Below are positions 25,738-34,978 of a DNA stretch of 64,000 bases, in pieces. Below the pieces are notes generated by a model that was not told the DNA's origin, made no database searches, and saw only the letters and a program-made list of their open reading frames with translations. Source of the stretch: Rubrivivax sp. Lineage in GTDB: Bacteria; Pseudomonadota; Gammaproteobacteria; Burkholderiales; Burkholderiaceae_C. Within the stretch, counting starts at the first letter, position 1; each line of letters opens with the position of its first letter. The position numbers and the translations under genes were made by a program. Location: assembly GCA_019635315.1 (NCBI GenBank), contig JAHBZT010000003.1, positions 372,001-436,000 on the forward strand. The letters run 5' to 3'.

Positions 25738-25813
25738 TGCGGCGCCGGCGCGCCGGGAGGCACTGATGCGGCGCCTGCGCGCCAGGAAAAGTTGATGCGG
25801 CGCCTGCGCGCCG
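25736..25813. repeat. Three direct repeats around the acyltransferase start codon
   Basis: The 20-bp sequence TGATGCGGCGCCTGCGCGCC occurs at 25764-25783 and 25794-25813, and with one change at 25736-25755. The period is 28-30 bp. The first copy covers the pyrC' stop codon and the third contains the chosen ATG of the acyltransferase. This looks like a local tandem duplication of the translation start. Confidence 0.85.
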
Positions 25814-26562
25814 CGTTCAGGCTCGCACGTGCCGTGCTGCACGGCGTGCACGGGCTGCTGATCGTGCTGCTGCTGTTCCCGGCACTGGACCAGCGCGCGC
25901 GCGAGCGACGCATCGCCTGGTGGTCGGCGAAGATGTTCCGCATGCTGGGCATGCGGCTCGAGGTGCAGGGCCGCTTCCGGCCGGGCGCCAAGCTGATCGT
26001 CGCCAACCATGTCTCGTGGCTGGACATCATGGCCGTGCACGCGGTGTGCCCCGAGGCGCGCTTCGTCTCCAAGGCCGAGGTGCGGCACTGGCCGCTGGTG
26101 GCGCGGCTGGTCGACTCGGCGCGCACGCTGTACCTGGAGCGCGGCCGCGCGCGCGACGCGCTGCGTGTCGTGCACCAGATGGCCGAGGCGCTGCAGCAGG
26201 GCGACACGGTGGCCGTCTTCCCCGAGGGCACGGTGGGCGACGGCCAGGTGCTGCTGCCCTTCCACGCCAACCTGCTGCAGGCGGCGATCTCGACGCAGAC
26301 CCCGGTGCAGCCGGTGGCGCTGCGTTATGCCGACGCGGCGCATGCGGTCAGCCCGGCGGTGCTGTTCACCGGCGAGATCACGCTCAAGCAGAGCCTGTGG
26401 TGGCTGGCCTGCGGCGAGGGCCTGGTCGTGCAGGTGCAGGTGCTGGACGCGCAGGGCAGCCGGCATGCCGACCGGCGTGCGCTGGCGGCGCATGTGCAGG
26501 CGCTCGTCGCCGCGGCGCTGGACGGGCCGGCCCCCGCCGCCGCGGCCCGGGCCGCCGTGTAG
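25795..26562 (+). CDS. plsC: 1-acyl-sn-glycerol-3-phosphate acyltransferase family protein
   Basis: The protein is 255 aa from ATG 25795, preceded by AGGAAAAG. The acyltransferase motifs are NHVSWLDI (HX4D) and FPEGT, with one hydrophobic segment near residues 15-32 ([14 protein letters not shown]). It most likely acylates lysophosphatidic acid at the inner membrane. It follows the pyr genes in the same direction. The N-terminus MRRLRAAF is encoded by the third copy of a direct repeat. Confidence 0.9.
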   Translation: MRRLRAAFRLARAVLHGVHGLLIVLLLFPALDQRARERRIAWWSAKMFRMLGMRLEVQGRFRPGAKLIVANHVSWLDIMAVHAVCPEARFVSKAEVRHWPLVARLVDSARTLYLERGRARDALRVVHQMAEALQQGDTVAVFPEGTVGDGQVLLPFHANLLQAAISTQTPVQPVALRYADAAHAVSPAVLFTGEITLKQSLWWLACGEGLVVQVQVLDAQGSRHADRRALAAHVQALVAAALDGPAPAAAARAAV

Positions 26563-26572
26563 AGTCGGCGCG

Positions 26573-28135
26573 ATGAACGGCCAGACGCTGTCCATCCGCC
26601 GCATCGGCATCGACACCTGGCGCGAGAACGTCGCCTACCTGCACCGCGACTGCCCGGTGGTGCGCGCGGCAGGCTTCCAGGCCCTGTCCAAGGTGGCGGT
26701 GCAGGCCAACGGCGCCACCATCCTGGCGGTGCTCAACGTCGTCGACGACGACCGCATCGTGCAGGCCTGCGAGCTGGGGCTGTCGGAGGACGCCTTCGCG
26801 CGCCTGGGCATCGCCGAGGGCCACCCGGCGCAGATCGACCATGCCGAGCCGCCGGACTCGATCGCCGCGCTGCACCGCAAGATCGACGGCGAACGCCTGT
26901 CGCGCCAGGACCTGCTGGCCATCATGCGCGACGTCGCCGCGGCGCGCTACACCAAGGTCGAGCTCGCGGCCTTCGTCGTCGCGACGCACCAGAACGAGCT
27001 CGACCGCGACGAGGTGCTGCACCTGACCGAGGCGATGATCGCCGTCGGCGAGCGCATCGACTGGCGCCACGAGCGCGGCGGCGGCCCGGTCGTCGACAAG
27101 CACTGCATCGGTGGCATCCCGGGCAACCGCACCTCGATGATCGTGGTGCCCATCGTCACCGCGCACGGCATGTGCTGCCCGAAGACCAGTTCGCGCGCGA
27201 TCACCTCGCCGGCCGGCACCGCCGACACGATGGAGGTGCTGGCCGACGTGGAACTGCCGCTGGCGCGCCTGAAGCAGATCGTGCGCGACACCGGCGGCTG
27301 CCTGGCCTGGGGCGGCACCGCGGCGCTGTCGCCGGCCGACGACATCCTGATCTCGGTCGAGCGCCCGCTGGCCATCGACTCGCCGGGGCAGATGGTGGCC
27401 TCGATCCTGAGCAAGAAGGTCGCCGCCGGCTCCACGCACCTGGTGCTGGACATCCCGGTCGGCCCCAGCGCCAAGGTGCGCAGCCTGCCCGAGGCGCAGC
27501 GCCTGAAGCGGCTGTTCGAGTATGTCGCCGCACGCCTGGGCCTGCAGCTCGACGCGGTGATCACCGACGGCCGCCAGCCCATCGGCCGCGGCATCGGCCC
27601 GGTGCTGGAGGCGCGCGACGTGATGCAGGTGCTGGCGGGCGACCCGAGGGCGCCGCAGGACCTGCGCCAGAAGGCGCTGCGCCTGGCCGGCCGCGTGATC
27701 GAGTTCGACCCCGACGTGCGCGGCGGCGACGGCTGGCGCATCGCGCGCGACATCCTGGAGTCCGGGCGCGCGCTGGCGCAGATGAACCGCATCATCGACG
27801 CCCAGGGCCGGCGCGCGCAGGCCGTCGCGCCCGGCGCGCTGACGCTCGAGGTGCCGGCGCCGGCCGGCGGCACGGTGGTCGGCATCGACAACCTGCGCCT
27901 GGCGCGCATCGCGCGGCTGACCGGCGCGCCGCAGGTGCCCGGGGCCGGCGTGCTGCTGCACCATGCGCTGGGCGATGCGGTGCGCCAGGGCGAGCCGCTC
28001 TACACGCTGCATGCGCAGCACGCCGCCGACCTGGAATTCGCGCGCCGCATGGCCGGCGCCGACAGCGGCTTCGAGATCGGCGCGGCGGAGCGGCTGCCGC
28101 GCGACATCGTGCCCGGCGCGGCGGGGCTGGCATGA
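26573..28135 (+). CDS. Thymidine phosphorylase family protein, AMP-phosphorylase-like
   Basis: The 520-aa protein has an N-terminal ~95-residue beta domain before the phosphorylase fold ([20 protein letters not shown]). This long form is typical of archaeal AMP phosphorylase rather than E. coli DeoA. The signature [20 protein letters not shown] and the loop [20 protein letters not shown] are clear. AMP phosphorylase turns nucleoside monophosphates and phosphate into base and ribose 1,5-bisphosphate. It is linked to a PRPP-synthetase-like gene through a coupled start. TAGAGT lies 7 nt before the ATG. Confidence 0.9.
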   Translation: MNGQTLSIRRIGIDTWRENVAYLHRDCPVVRAAGFQALSKVAVQANGATILAVLNVVDDDRIVQACELGLSEDAFARLGIAEGHPAQIDHAEPPDSIAALHRKIDGERLSRQDLLAIMRDVAAARYTKVELAAFVVATHQNELDRDEVLHLTEAMIAVGERIDWRHERGGGPVVDKHCIGGIPGNRTSMIVVPIVTAHGMCCPKTSSRAITSPAGTADTMEVLADVELPLARLKQIVRDTGGCLAWGGTAALSPADDILISVERPLAIDSPGQMVASILSKKVAAGSTHLVLDIPVGPSAKVRSLPEAQRLKRLFEYVAARLGLQLDAVITDGRQPIGRGIGPVLEARDVMQVLAGDPRAPQDLRQKALRLAGRVIEFDPDVRGGDGWRIARDILESGRALAQMNRIIDAQGRRAQAVAPGALTLEVPAPAGGTVVGIDNLRLARIARLTGAPQVPGAGVLLHHALGDAVRQGEPLYTLHAQHAADLEFARRMAGADSGFEIGAAERLPRDIVPGAAGLA

Positions 28136-28206
28136 GGGCCGGCGGCTGCTGGACGGCGCCCGCATCGGCGCACCTGGCGCGCATCGCGCGGGGGACGGGT
28201 CGGTGA
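28132..28206 (+). CDS. Possible 24-codon coupling ORF
   Basis: An ATG overlaps the stop of the phosphorylase gene (ATGA), and the 24-codon frame ends on a TGA that overlaps the GTG start of the next gene (GTGA). The peptide [20 protein letters not shown] (first 20 residues) has no recognisable feature. It may only transmit translating ribosomes to the next gene, or be chance. Confidence 0.3.
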   Translation: MRAGGCWTAPASAHLARIARGTGR

Positions 28207-29075
28207 GCCTGGTCCTCGCCTTCGACGACGACGCCGCGCAGGCCGCCGCGCTGGCCGCTGCGCTGGGCTGGCCGGCGGCCCGCATCGACCGCCATGTCTT
28301 CCCCGACGGCGAGACGCGGCTGCGCCTGCCGCCGCGGCTGCCGCCGCGCGTGGTGCTGCTGCGCGGCCTGCAGCGGCCCAACGAGCGCCTGGCCGAACTG
28401 CTGCTGGCGGCCGCCGGCACGCGCGAGCTGGGCGCCGAGCGCCTGACGCTGGTCGCCCCCTACCTGGGCTACATGCGCCAGGACATGGCCTTCGTGCCGG
28501 GCGAGGTCGTCAGCCAGCGCCACCTCGGGCACCTGCTGGCGGCGGCCTTCGACGAGGTGGTCACCGTCGACCCGCACCTGCACCGCGTCGCCACGCTGGA
28601 CGAGGTGCTGCCGGGCCGCCGCGGCATCGCGCTCAGCGCGGCGCCGCTGCTCGGCGCCTGGATCGCCGCGCAGCGCCCCGGTGCCCTGCTCGTCGGCCCC
28701 GACGAGGAGGCGGCACAGTGGGTGCGCGCCGCCGCCGAGCCGCTGGGCCTGGACCACGCGGTGTGCGTCAAGCAGCGCCACGGTGACCGCGAGGTCGAGG
28801 TCGCGCTGCCGGCGGTGGACGTGCGCGGCCGCCGGGTCGTGCTGCTCGACGACGTCGCCAGCACCGGCCGCACGCTGGTGCAGGCGGCGCGCGGCGTGCT
28901 CGCCGGCGGCGCCGCCGGCGTGGACGTGGCGGTGACGCATGCGCTGTTCGTCGGCGACGCGCTGGCGCAGGTGCAGGCCGCCGGCGTCGGCGCGGTGTGG
29001 AGCAGCGACTGCGTGCCGCACCCGAGCAACGTGGTCAGCATCGTGCCACTGCTGGCCCGGGCGCTGGCGGCCTGA
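28203..29075 (+). CDS. Ribose-phosphate pyrophosphokinase-like protein
   Basis: The 290-aa protein starts at GTG 28203. The PRPP-binding motif VVLLDDVASTGRTLVQAA is present, as is the nucleotide-binding YLGYMRQDMAF and the DPHLHR region. It is shorter than classical Prs (about 315 aa) and resembles archaeal-type synthetases. It makes or uses PRPP. Next to an AMP-phosphorylase-like gene it may take part in a nucleotide-recycling route instead of general PRPP supply. Confidence 0.85.
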   Translation: MSLVLAFDDDAAQAAALAAALGWPAARIDRHVFPDGETRLRLPPRLPPRVVLLRGLQRPNERLAELLLAAAGTRELGAERLTLVAPYLGYMRQDMAFVPGEVVSQRHLGHLLAAAFDEVVTVDPHLHRVATLDEVLPGRRGIALSAAPLLGAWIAAQRPGALLVGPDEEAAQWVRAAAEPLGLDHAVCVKQRHGDREVEVALPAVDVRGRRVVLLDDVASTGRTLVQAARGVLAGGAAGVDVAVTHALFVGDALAQVQAAGVGAVWSSDCVPHPSNVVSIVPLLARALAA

Positions 29076-29154
29076 GGCGCGCCCGACGCGCACACTGCTG
29101 CCGAGCGGGGTTTTTCCTTCCCATCGCCGGGGGTGGTGGCCCTACATTGCGCCC

Positions 29155-30324
29155 ATGCCGGGCTCCCCGTCCCGCGTGCCCTTGCCGGAGGTGGTCGACC
29201 TGATCGCCATCGGCCAGCCTTTGCCGTTCAAGGTGCTGGACGCGGTGGGCCGGCTGCTGCTGAATGCCGGCCATGTCGTGCAGGACGAGCGCCAGCTGGT
29301 GCTGCTGCTGGACCGCGGCGCCTGCGTCGAGCAGGCGGACGCCGAGGCCGTGCGGGCCGAGCGCGCGCAGGTCGCCGGCGTGGCGACCGCGCTGCCCACG
29401 GCCACGCGCACGCTGAGCTGGTTCGACCACTGGGAGCGCCGGCTGTGGACGCTGGACGGGCTGCTCAAGGCCCTGGGGCGCGACGCCGGACTGGCGCCGC
29501 AGATCGAGGCCTTCGCCGACGAGCAGATCGCGCTCGTCGGCCGCTATCCGGACGCCGCGCTGTTCCTGTGCACGCGGCAGGACGACCGCCGCTTCGCGCT
29601 CTATCCGCTGACCCACGCGCTGCACTGCGCGACCGTGGCACTGCTGACCGCGCGCCAGCTCGGATGGCCGGCCGAGCGCCAGCGCACCGTGGTGCGCGCT
29701 GCGCTGACGATGAACGCCTCGGTGGCCGAGCTGCAGGCGCGCATGGCCGAGCAGTCCGACCCGCCGACGAAGCGGCAGATCGAGCAGATCCGCGGCCACC
29801 CCGAGGCCTCGGTGGCGCTGCTGCGCGCCAGCGGGGTCGCCGAGGACGACTGGCTCACGGCGGTCGCCGACCACCACGAGCGCGTGGACGGCAGCGGCTA
29901 CCCGCGCGGCACGCGCGAGGTCGGCGAGACGGCGCGCGTGCTGCGCGCGGCCGACCAGTTCAGCGCCAAGCTCAGCCCGCGCGCGCTGCGCAGCGCGGTG
30001 CTGCCGCAGCTGGCGGCGCGCCAGCTCTTCCAGGAGGACGCCGGCGGCCCGGTCGCGACGGCGCTGATCAAGGCCTTGGGCATCTACCCGCCGGGCGACT
30101 TCGTGCGCCTGAAGAATGGCGAGGCCGGGGTCGTCGTGCAGCGTGCCGCCGCGGGCACGGCCTCGGTCGTCGCGGTGCTGGCCGCGGCCAACGGCAAGCC
30201 GGTCGGCGGTGCGTCGCGGCGCGACACCGCGCAGCCGGACTTCGGCATCGCCGGACCCTGGACCGAACGTGCAGGCCAGCCGCGGCTGCTGCCCGAGGTC
30301 GTCTTCGGGCTGCTCGAGCCCTGA
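29155..30324 (+). CDS. HD-GYP-like signalling protein with a degenerate metal site
   Basis: The 389-aa protein has a C-terminal HD-GYP-like domain. DHHERVDGSGYPRG (the GYP part), GHPEASVALLR and ADQFSAKLSP are retained. The central HD motif (normally LLHDIGK) reads ALTMNASV, so two metal ligands are missing. It probably binds but does not hydrolyse cyclic di-GMP, or has another substrate. An N-terminal ~150-residue part precedes it. TACATT lies 6 nt before the ATG. Confidence 0.82.
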   Translation: MPGSPSRVPLPEVVDLIAIGQPLPFKVLDAVGRLLLNAGHVVQDERQLVLLLDRGACVEQADAEAVRAERAQVAGVATALPTATRTLSWFDHWERRLWTLDGLLKALGRDAGLAPQIEAFADEQIALVGRYPDAALFLCTRQDDRRFALYPLTHALHCATVALLTARQLGWPAERQRTVVRAALTMNASVAELQARMAEQSDPPTKRQIEQIRGHPEASVALLRASGVAEDDWLTAVADHHERVDGSGYPRGTREVGETARVLRAADQFSAKLSPRALRSAVLPQLAARQLFQEDAGGPVATALIKALGIYPPGDFVRLKNGEAGVVVQRAAAGTASVVAVLAAANGKPVGGASRRDTAQPDFGIAGPWTERAGQPRLLPEVVFGLLEP

Positions 30325-30344
30325 GGACCGGCGCGGCCGCGCCT

Positions 30345-31088
30345 TCAGCCGCGGCCCTGCGCCGCCACCGCCGCCGCGGCGCGTGCCGCCGCCTCGGGGT
30401 CGCCCAGGTACTGGCTGCGGATCGGCCTGAGGTCGGCGTCGAGTTCGTAGACCAGCGGGATGCCGTTGGGGATGTTGACGCCGACGATGTCGTGGTCGGA
30501 GATGCCGTCGAGCATCTTGACCAGCGCGCGCATGCTGTTGCCGTGGGCGGCGATGACGATGCGCTGGCCGCTGCGGATGGCCGGCGCCAGGCGCTCGTGC
30601 CAGCACGGCAGCACGCGCGCGACGGTGTCCTTCAGGCACTCGGTCAGCGGCATCTGGTCGGCCGTCAGCGCGGCGTAGCGGCGGTCGGCGCGCTCCCAGC
30701 GCGGGTCGTCCTCGGCCAGCGGCGGCGGCGGCACGTCGTAGCTGCGGCGCCAGACCAGCACCTGCTCGTCGCCGTACTGGCGCGCCATGTCGGCCTTGTT
30801 CAGGCCCTGCAGCGCGCCGTAGTGGCGCTCGTTGAGCCGCCAGTCGTTGACCACCGGCAGCCAGGTGCGGTCCATCTCGTCCAGGCAGTGCCACAGCGTC
30901 CAGATCGCGCGCTTGAGCACCGAGGTGTAGGCGACGTCGAACTCGAAGCCGGCCTCGCGCAGCAGGCGGCCGGCCTCGCGCGCCTGCGCCACGCCGGTGG
31001 CGGTCAGCGGCACGTCGGTCCAGCCGGTGAAGCGGTTCTCCAGGTTCCAGGTCGACTCACCGTGGCGGATCAGGACGAGCTTGTGCAT
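30345..31088 (-). CDS. gpmA: 2,3-bisphosphoglycerate-dependent phosphoglycerate mutase
   Basis: The 247-aa protein has the catalytic [10 protein letters not shown] motif at its N-terminus, [12 protein letters not shown] and [11 protein letters not shown]. It interconverts 2- and 3-phosphoglycerate in glycolysis. A TAGAAT on the minus strand (31101-31096) is 7 nt before the ATG. It is divergent from the rhodanese gene, and the 118-bp gap must hold both promoters. Confidence 0.97.
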   Translation of the reverse strand: MHKLVLIRHGESTWNLENRFTGWTDVPLTATGVAQAREAGRLLREAGFEFDVAYTSVLKRAIWTLWHCLDEMDRTWLPVVNDWRLNERHYGALQGLNKADMARQYGDEQVLVWRRSYDVPPPPLAEDDPRWERADRRYAALTADQMPLTECLKDTVARVLPCWHERLAPAIRSGQRIVIAAHGNSMRALVKMLDGISDHDIVGVNIPNGIPLVYELDADLRPIRSQYLGDPEAAARAAAAVAAQGRG

Positions 31089-31206
31089 GGCCCGGATTCT
31101 ATAATTCGCGGTTTTTGCGCAACGCGCGGGCGCCAGGTGCCGGCTTGCGTGCACCACGGCGTTGCAGCCGCGGTACGGACACCGAGACAGAGTAAAGAGG
31201 CAGCGC

Positions 31207-31701
31207 GTGGACTTCTTCGTCGAGAACTGGATCCTGATCCTCGTCGCCTTCGTGTCCGGCGCGATGCTGGTGTGGCCGATGGTGCGCGGCGGCGGGGGCG
31301 GCGGCGCCGTCGGCGTGGCCGAGGCGGTGCGCCTGATCAACCGCGAGAAGGGCACCCTGGTCGACGTCGGCGAGCCGAACGAATATGCCGCGCTGCACGC
31401 CGCCGGCGCGCGCAACGTGCCCTTCGGCCAGGTCGAGGGCAGCAAGGACCTGCCCACCAACAAGGCGCTGCCGCTGATCGTGATGTGCCCCAGCGGCGCG
31501 CGCGCCGGGCGCGCCGCGGCGCTGCTGCGCCGTGCCGGCTACGAGAAGGCGGTGTCGCTGGCCGGCGGCACGAATGCCTGGCGCGACGCCGGGCTGCCGG
31601 TGGAGAAGGGCGCGGGCGAGAAGGCGGGCAAGGCCGAGAAGACCGAGAAGGCCGAGAAGGCGGACAAGCCCGAGAAGGCCGGCAAGCCCGTGAAGGGTTG
31701 A
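31207..31701 (+). CDS. Membrane-anchored rhodanese-like protein with lysine-rich tail
   Basis: The 164-aa protein starts at GTG 31207 behind AAGAGG. Residues 6-26 form a membrane anchor ([18 protein letters not shown]). The rhodanese domain has the active cysteine in [12 protein letters not shown]. The last ~30 residues are a lysine/glutamate/alanine repeat of the type [12 protein letters not shown]. Rhodaneses transfer sulfane sulfur. It precedes grxC and secB, the usual Burkholderiales order, so a link to the dsr island is not implied. Confidence 0.9.
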   Translation: MDFFVENWILILVAFVSGAMLVWPMVRGGGGGGAVGVAEAVRLINREKGTLVDVGEPNEYAALHAAGARNVPFGQVEGSKDLPTNKALPLIVMCPSGARAGRAAALLRRAGYEKAVSLAGGTNAWRDAGLPVEKGAGEKAGKAEKTEKAEKADKPEKAGKPVKG

Positions 31702-31777
31702 TCGCCGCGCGCGCTGCAGGGCGCGCCGCGGCTGCGCAGAATCCGCCCTGTCCGTCACCCTGCCCGCGAGAGAACCG

Positions 31778-32038
31778 ATGACCCCGGTCCGCATGTACAC
31801 CAGCGAATACTGCCCCTACTGCCTGCGCGCCAAGGCGCTGCTGCAGCAGCGCGGCGTGACCGACATCGAGGAGATCCGCATCGACCTCGACCCCGCCGAG
31901 CGCGGCCGCATGGTGGAACTGACCGGGCGCCGCACGGTGCCGCAGATCTTCATCGGCGACACGCATGTCGGCGGCTGCGACGACCTCGTCGCGCTGGACC
32001 AGCGCGGCGGCCTGCTGCCGCTGCTCGGCGCGCGCTGA
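31778..32038 (+). CDS. grxC: Glutaredoxin 3
   Basis: The 86-aa protein has the dithiol site EYCPYCLRAK and the glutathione-binding GRRTVPQIFIGDTHVGGCDD. It reduces disulfides with glutathione in the cytoplasm. GAGAGAA precedes the ATG as ribosome-binding site. Confidence 0.96.
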   Translation: MTPVRMYTSEYCPYCLRAKALLQQRGVTDIEEIRIDLDPAERGRMVELTGRRTVPQIFIGDTHVGGCDDLVALDQRGGLLPLLGAR

Positions 32039-32178
32039 AGCGCGCCTGCCGCCCCGCGACCGCCGCCCGCGGGCCCCCCGCGCTCGCGGGACCGACCGTC
32101 ACGAACGCTGGCAGATAATGCCCGGCTGCCGCCCGCTGCCACCCGGCGCCGGGCACCGACCCCCACCGGAAATCCACC

Positions 32179-32652
32179 ATGGCCGACGAGACCCCCGTTT
32201 TCCAGATCCAGCGCATGTACCTGAAGGACCTCTCGCTGGAGCAGCCCAATTCGCCGCAGATCCTGCTCGAGCAGGCGCAGCCGCAGGTGGACATCAACCT
32301 CGGCATGGCGGCGGCGCAGGTCGTCGACGGCATCTACGAGGTCACCGTCACCGCCACCGTGACGACCAAGGTCAAGGACAAGGTGCTGTTCCTGGTGGAG
32401 GCCAAGCAGGCCGGCATCTTCGAGATCCGCAACCTGCCCGACGACCAGAAGCAGGGCATCATCAGCATCGTCTGCCCGCAGATGATCTACCCCTACCTGC
32501 GCGCCATCGTCAGCGACGTCTGCACGCGCGCCGGCTTCCCGCCCATCCTGCTGACCGAGGTCAACTTCCAGGCCATGTTCGAGGCCCAGCAGGCGCAGGC
32601 CGCGGCCCAGCAGGGCAACGGCGGCTCGCGCATCATCACCGGCGCCAACTGA
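32179..32652 (+). CDS. secB: SecB protein-export chaperone
   Basis: The 157-aa acidic protein ([20 protein letters not shown]) carries the SecB patterns [12 protein letters not shown] and [12 protein letters not shown], with the [11 protein letters not shown] helix. It keeps precursors unfolded and hands them to SecA. A GATAAT at 32114-32119 is a possible -10 element. Confidence 0.97.
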   Translation: MADETPVFQIQRMYLKDLSLEQPNSPQILLEQAQPQVDINLGMAAAQVVDGIYEVTVTATVTTKVKDKVLFLVEAKQAGIFEIRNLPDDQKQGIISIVCPQMIYPYLRAIVSDVCTRAGFPPILLTEVNFQAMFEAQQAQAAAQQGNGGSRIITGAN

Positions 32653-32689
32653 GCCGCCGACCGGGGCAGCACCCGCTGCCGTCGCCGCG

Positions 32690-33685
32690 ATGAGGATCAC
32701 GATGCTCGGCGCCGGTGCCTGGGGCACCGCGCTGGCCATCGCCGCGGCGGCGCGCCACGAGGTGCTGCTGTGGGCGCGCGACCCGGCGCAGGCCGCCGCG
32801 ATGGCGGCGGCGCGGTGCAACGAGCGCTACCTGCCCGAGGTCGCGCTGCCGCCCACGCTGCGCGTCACCGCCGACCATGCGGCGGCGCTGGCCCATGCCG
32901 GCACGGCGGGCCTGACCGTCGTCGCGACGCCGATGTCCGGCCTGCGCGGCCAGCTCGCGTCGCTGGACGACGCGCGGCCCGCGCTGTGGCTGAGCAAGGG
33001 CCTGGAGGCCGGTAGCGGCGCGCTCGGCCACGAGATCGCGCACGCGCTGCGGCCGCGCTGGGCCTGCGGCGTGCTCTCCGGTCCCAGCTTCGCGCTCGAG
33101 GTCGCGCGCGGCCAGCCCACGGCGCTGGTCGCCGCGAGCAGCGACGCGGCGCTCGCCGCCGCCGCGGTCGAGGCCTTCCACGGCGACGCGCTTCGCATCT
33201 ACACCTCCGACGACGTGGTCGGCGTCGAGGTCGGCGGCGCGGTCAAGAACGTGCTCGCGATCGCCACCGGCATCCTCGACGGCCTGCCCGGCGGCGGCCT
33301 CAACGCGCGCGCCGCGCTGATCACGCGCGGGCTGGCCGAGATCACGCGGCTGGGCGTGGCGATGGGCGCGCGCGCCGAGACCTTCATGGGGCTGTCCGGC
33401 CTCGGCGACCTGGTGCTCACCGCCACCGGCGACCTGTCGCGCAACCGCCGCGTCGGCCTGCTGCTCGCGGCCGGGCAGCGGCTGCCCGAGGTGCTGGCCT
33501 CGCTGGGCCATGTCGCCGAAGGCGTGGCCAGCGCGCCGACGGTGCTGGCGCGCGCGCGTGCGCTGCGCGTGGAGATGCCGATCACCGAGGCCGTCGTCGA
33601 GGTGCTCGACGGGCGCCTGGCGCCCGCCGATGCGCTGGCGCGGCTGATGGCGCGCAGCGCGCGGCCCGAGCACCCGGTGCGCTGA
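32690..33685 (+). CDS. gpsA: Glycerol-3-phosphate dehydrogenase [NAD(P)+]
   Basis: The 331-aa protein has the N-terminal nucleotide motif [12 protein letters not shown], the [13 protein letters not shown] region and the catalytic-lysine segment [27 protein letters not shown] is also typical. It makes sn-glycerol 3-phosphate for phospholipids. ATG 32690 is chosen over an in-frame ATG at 32702. It follows secB by 37 bp, a common arrangement. Confidence 0.96.
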   Translation: MRITMLGAGAWGTALAIAAAARHEVLLWARDPAQAAAMAAARCNERYLPEVALPPTLRVTADHAAALAHAGTAGLTVVATPMSGLRGQLASLDDARPALWLSKGLEAGSGALGHEIAHALRPRWACGVLSGPSFALEVARGQPTALVAASSDAALAAAAVEAFHGDALRIYTSDDVVGVEVGGAVKNVLAIATGILDGLPGGGLNARAALITRGLAEITRLGVAMGARAETFMGLSGLGDLVLTATGDLSRNRRVGLLLAAGQRLPEVLASLGHVAEGVASAPTVLARARALRVEMPITEAVVEVLDGRLAPADALARLMARSARPEHPVR

Positions 33686-33735
33686 GCCGCGGGGCCGCGG
33701 CGCCGCGTGGGCACCTTGGGTTCTTTCACATCTCG

Positions 33736-34206
33736 TCAGGCCGCGCCGTCGAAGCCGTTGCGGCGCCAGGCCTCGAAGACCGCCACCGCGACGGCGTTGC
33801 TCAGATTCAGGCTGCGCTGGCCGGGCCGCATCGGCAGGCGCAGGCGCTGCGCCGGCGCGAAGCCGTCCAGCACCGCGTCCGGCAGGCCTGCGGTCTCGCG
33901 GCCGAAGACGAGCCAGTCGCCGGCGCGCCAGTCGACCTCGTCGAAGCGGCGCGTGGCCCGCGTCGTGAAGGCGAAGCAGCGCGCCGGGTCGGGTGCCTCG
34001 GCCTGCAGCAGCGCCGGCCAGGAGGCGTGGCGGCGCAGCGTCGCGAATTCGTGGTAGTCCAGCCCGGCGCGCCGCAGCAGCCGGTCCTCCATCGAGAAGC
34101 CCAGCGGCTCGACCAGGTGCAGCGTGCAGCCGGTGTTGGCGGCCAGGCGGATCACGTTGCCGGTATTCGGCGGGATCTCGGGCGCGACGAGCACGACGTG
34201 GAACAT
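33736..34206 (-). CDS. trmL: tRNA (cytidine(34)-2'-O)-methyltransferase
   Basis: The 156-aa SPOUT-family protein starts MFHVVLVAPEIPPNTGNVIR. The knot motifs LVFGRETAGLP and MRPGQRSLNLSNAVAVAVFE are complete. TrmL methylates the wobble base of leucine tRNAs. It begins 3 bp after the comF stop, so both are co-transcribed. Confidence 0.96.
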   Translation of the reverse strand: MFHVVLVAPEIPPNTGNVIRLAANTGCTLHLVEPLGFSMEDRLLRRAGLDYHEFATLRRHASWPALLQAEAPDPARCFAFTTRATRRFDEVDWRAGDWLVFGRETAGLPDAVLDGFAPAQRLRLPMRPGQRSLNLSNAVAVAVFEAWRRNGFDGAA

Positions 34207-34208
34207 CG

Positions 34209-34955
34209 TCAGTCGTCCGGCGTGCGCGCCAGCACCCAGGCCGTGACCGACGCGGCGCCGGCGCGCAGCAGCACGCGTGCGGCCTCGTGCAGCGTGGCGC
34301 CGGTGGTCATCACGTCGTCGACGAGGGCCAGGTGGCGGCCGGCGATCGCGGCGCGCCGCAGCGGGTCCACCATGAAGGCGCCGCGCAGGTTGCGCCGGCG
34401 CTGCTCGCGCGTCAGCTGCGCCTGGTGCGCGCCGTCCAGCGGGCGCTGCAGCAGCGCCGGGTCCGCCGGCAGCGCGAGGCCGCGCGCGAGCTCGCGTGCC
34501 AGCTCCCAGGCCTGGTTGTAGCCGCGCTCGGCCAGGCGCGCCGGCGCCAGCGGCACCGGCAGCAGCAGGTCCGGACGCGCCGCGCCGGCGGCGGCCAGCG
34601 CCTGCAGCAAGGGCCCGGCCAGCGGGCGCGCCAGCTCGGGCCGCGCGTTGAACTTGAAGTCGGCGATCAGGCGATCCCAGGGGAAGCCGTAGTCGAAGGC
34701 GCAGACGGTGGCCGCCAGCGGCGGCGGCTCGTGCAGGCAGGCGCCGCAGGCCGGCGCCGCGACGCCCAGCCCGATGGCGCAGCGCACGCAGCGCGGGCGC
34801 GGCGCGGCAAAGCGCGCCAGGCAGTCGGCGCACAGCGCGACGCCGGTCCAGCGCCGGCAGACCTCGCAGGGGCGCAGCGCGCGGCCGCCGGGTGCGGCCG
34901 ACTGGGCGGCCGGCAGGGCTTCCGGTGAAGGCAGGGGCGCGGCAGCGGGTGGCAT
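34209..34955 (-). CDS. ComF family phosphoribosyltransferase-like protein
   Basis: The 248-aa protein has an N-terminal zinc ribbon built from CEVC, CADC, CVRC and CGAC. The C-terminal phosphoribosyltransferase loop is LALVDDVMTTGATLHE. The phrase LLPVPLAPARLAERGYNQ is typical of ComF/GntX. The family is linked to DNA uptake and use of external DNA, but the reaction is unknown. It is divergent from the BioC-like gene. Confidence 0.93.
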   Translation of the reverse strand: MPPAAAPLPSPEALPAAQSAAPGGRALRPCEVCRRWTGVALCADCLARFAAPRPRCVRCAIGLGVAAPACGACLHEPPPLAATVCAFDYGFPWDRLIADFKFNARPELARPLAGPLLQALAAAGAARPDLLLPVPLAPARLAERGYNQAWELARELARGLALPADPALLQRPLDGAHQAQLTREQRRRNLRGAFMVDPLRRAAIAGRHLALVDDVMTTGATLHEAARVLLRAGAASVTAWVLARTPDD

Positions 34956-34978
34956 CGGGTCAATATACTGGCCGCGCC

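Noticed and set aside
31207..31701. Rhodanese as part of the dsr/tus sulfur relay
   Set aside because: It lies in the usual gpmA-rhodanese-grxC-secB-gpsA order of Burkholderiales, 13 kb from tusA and without the shared promoter block.
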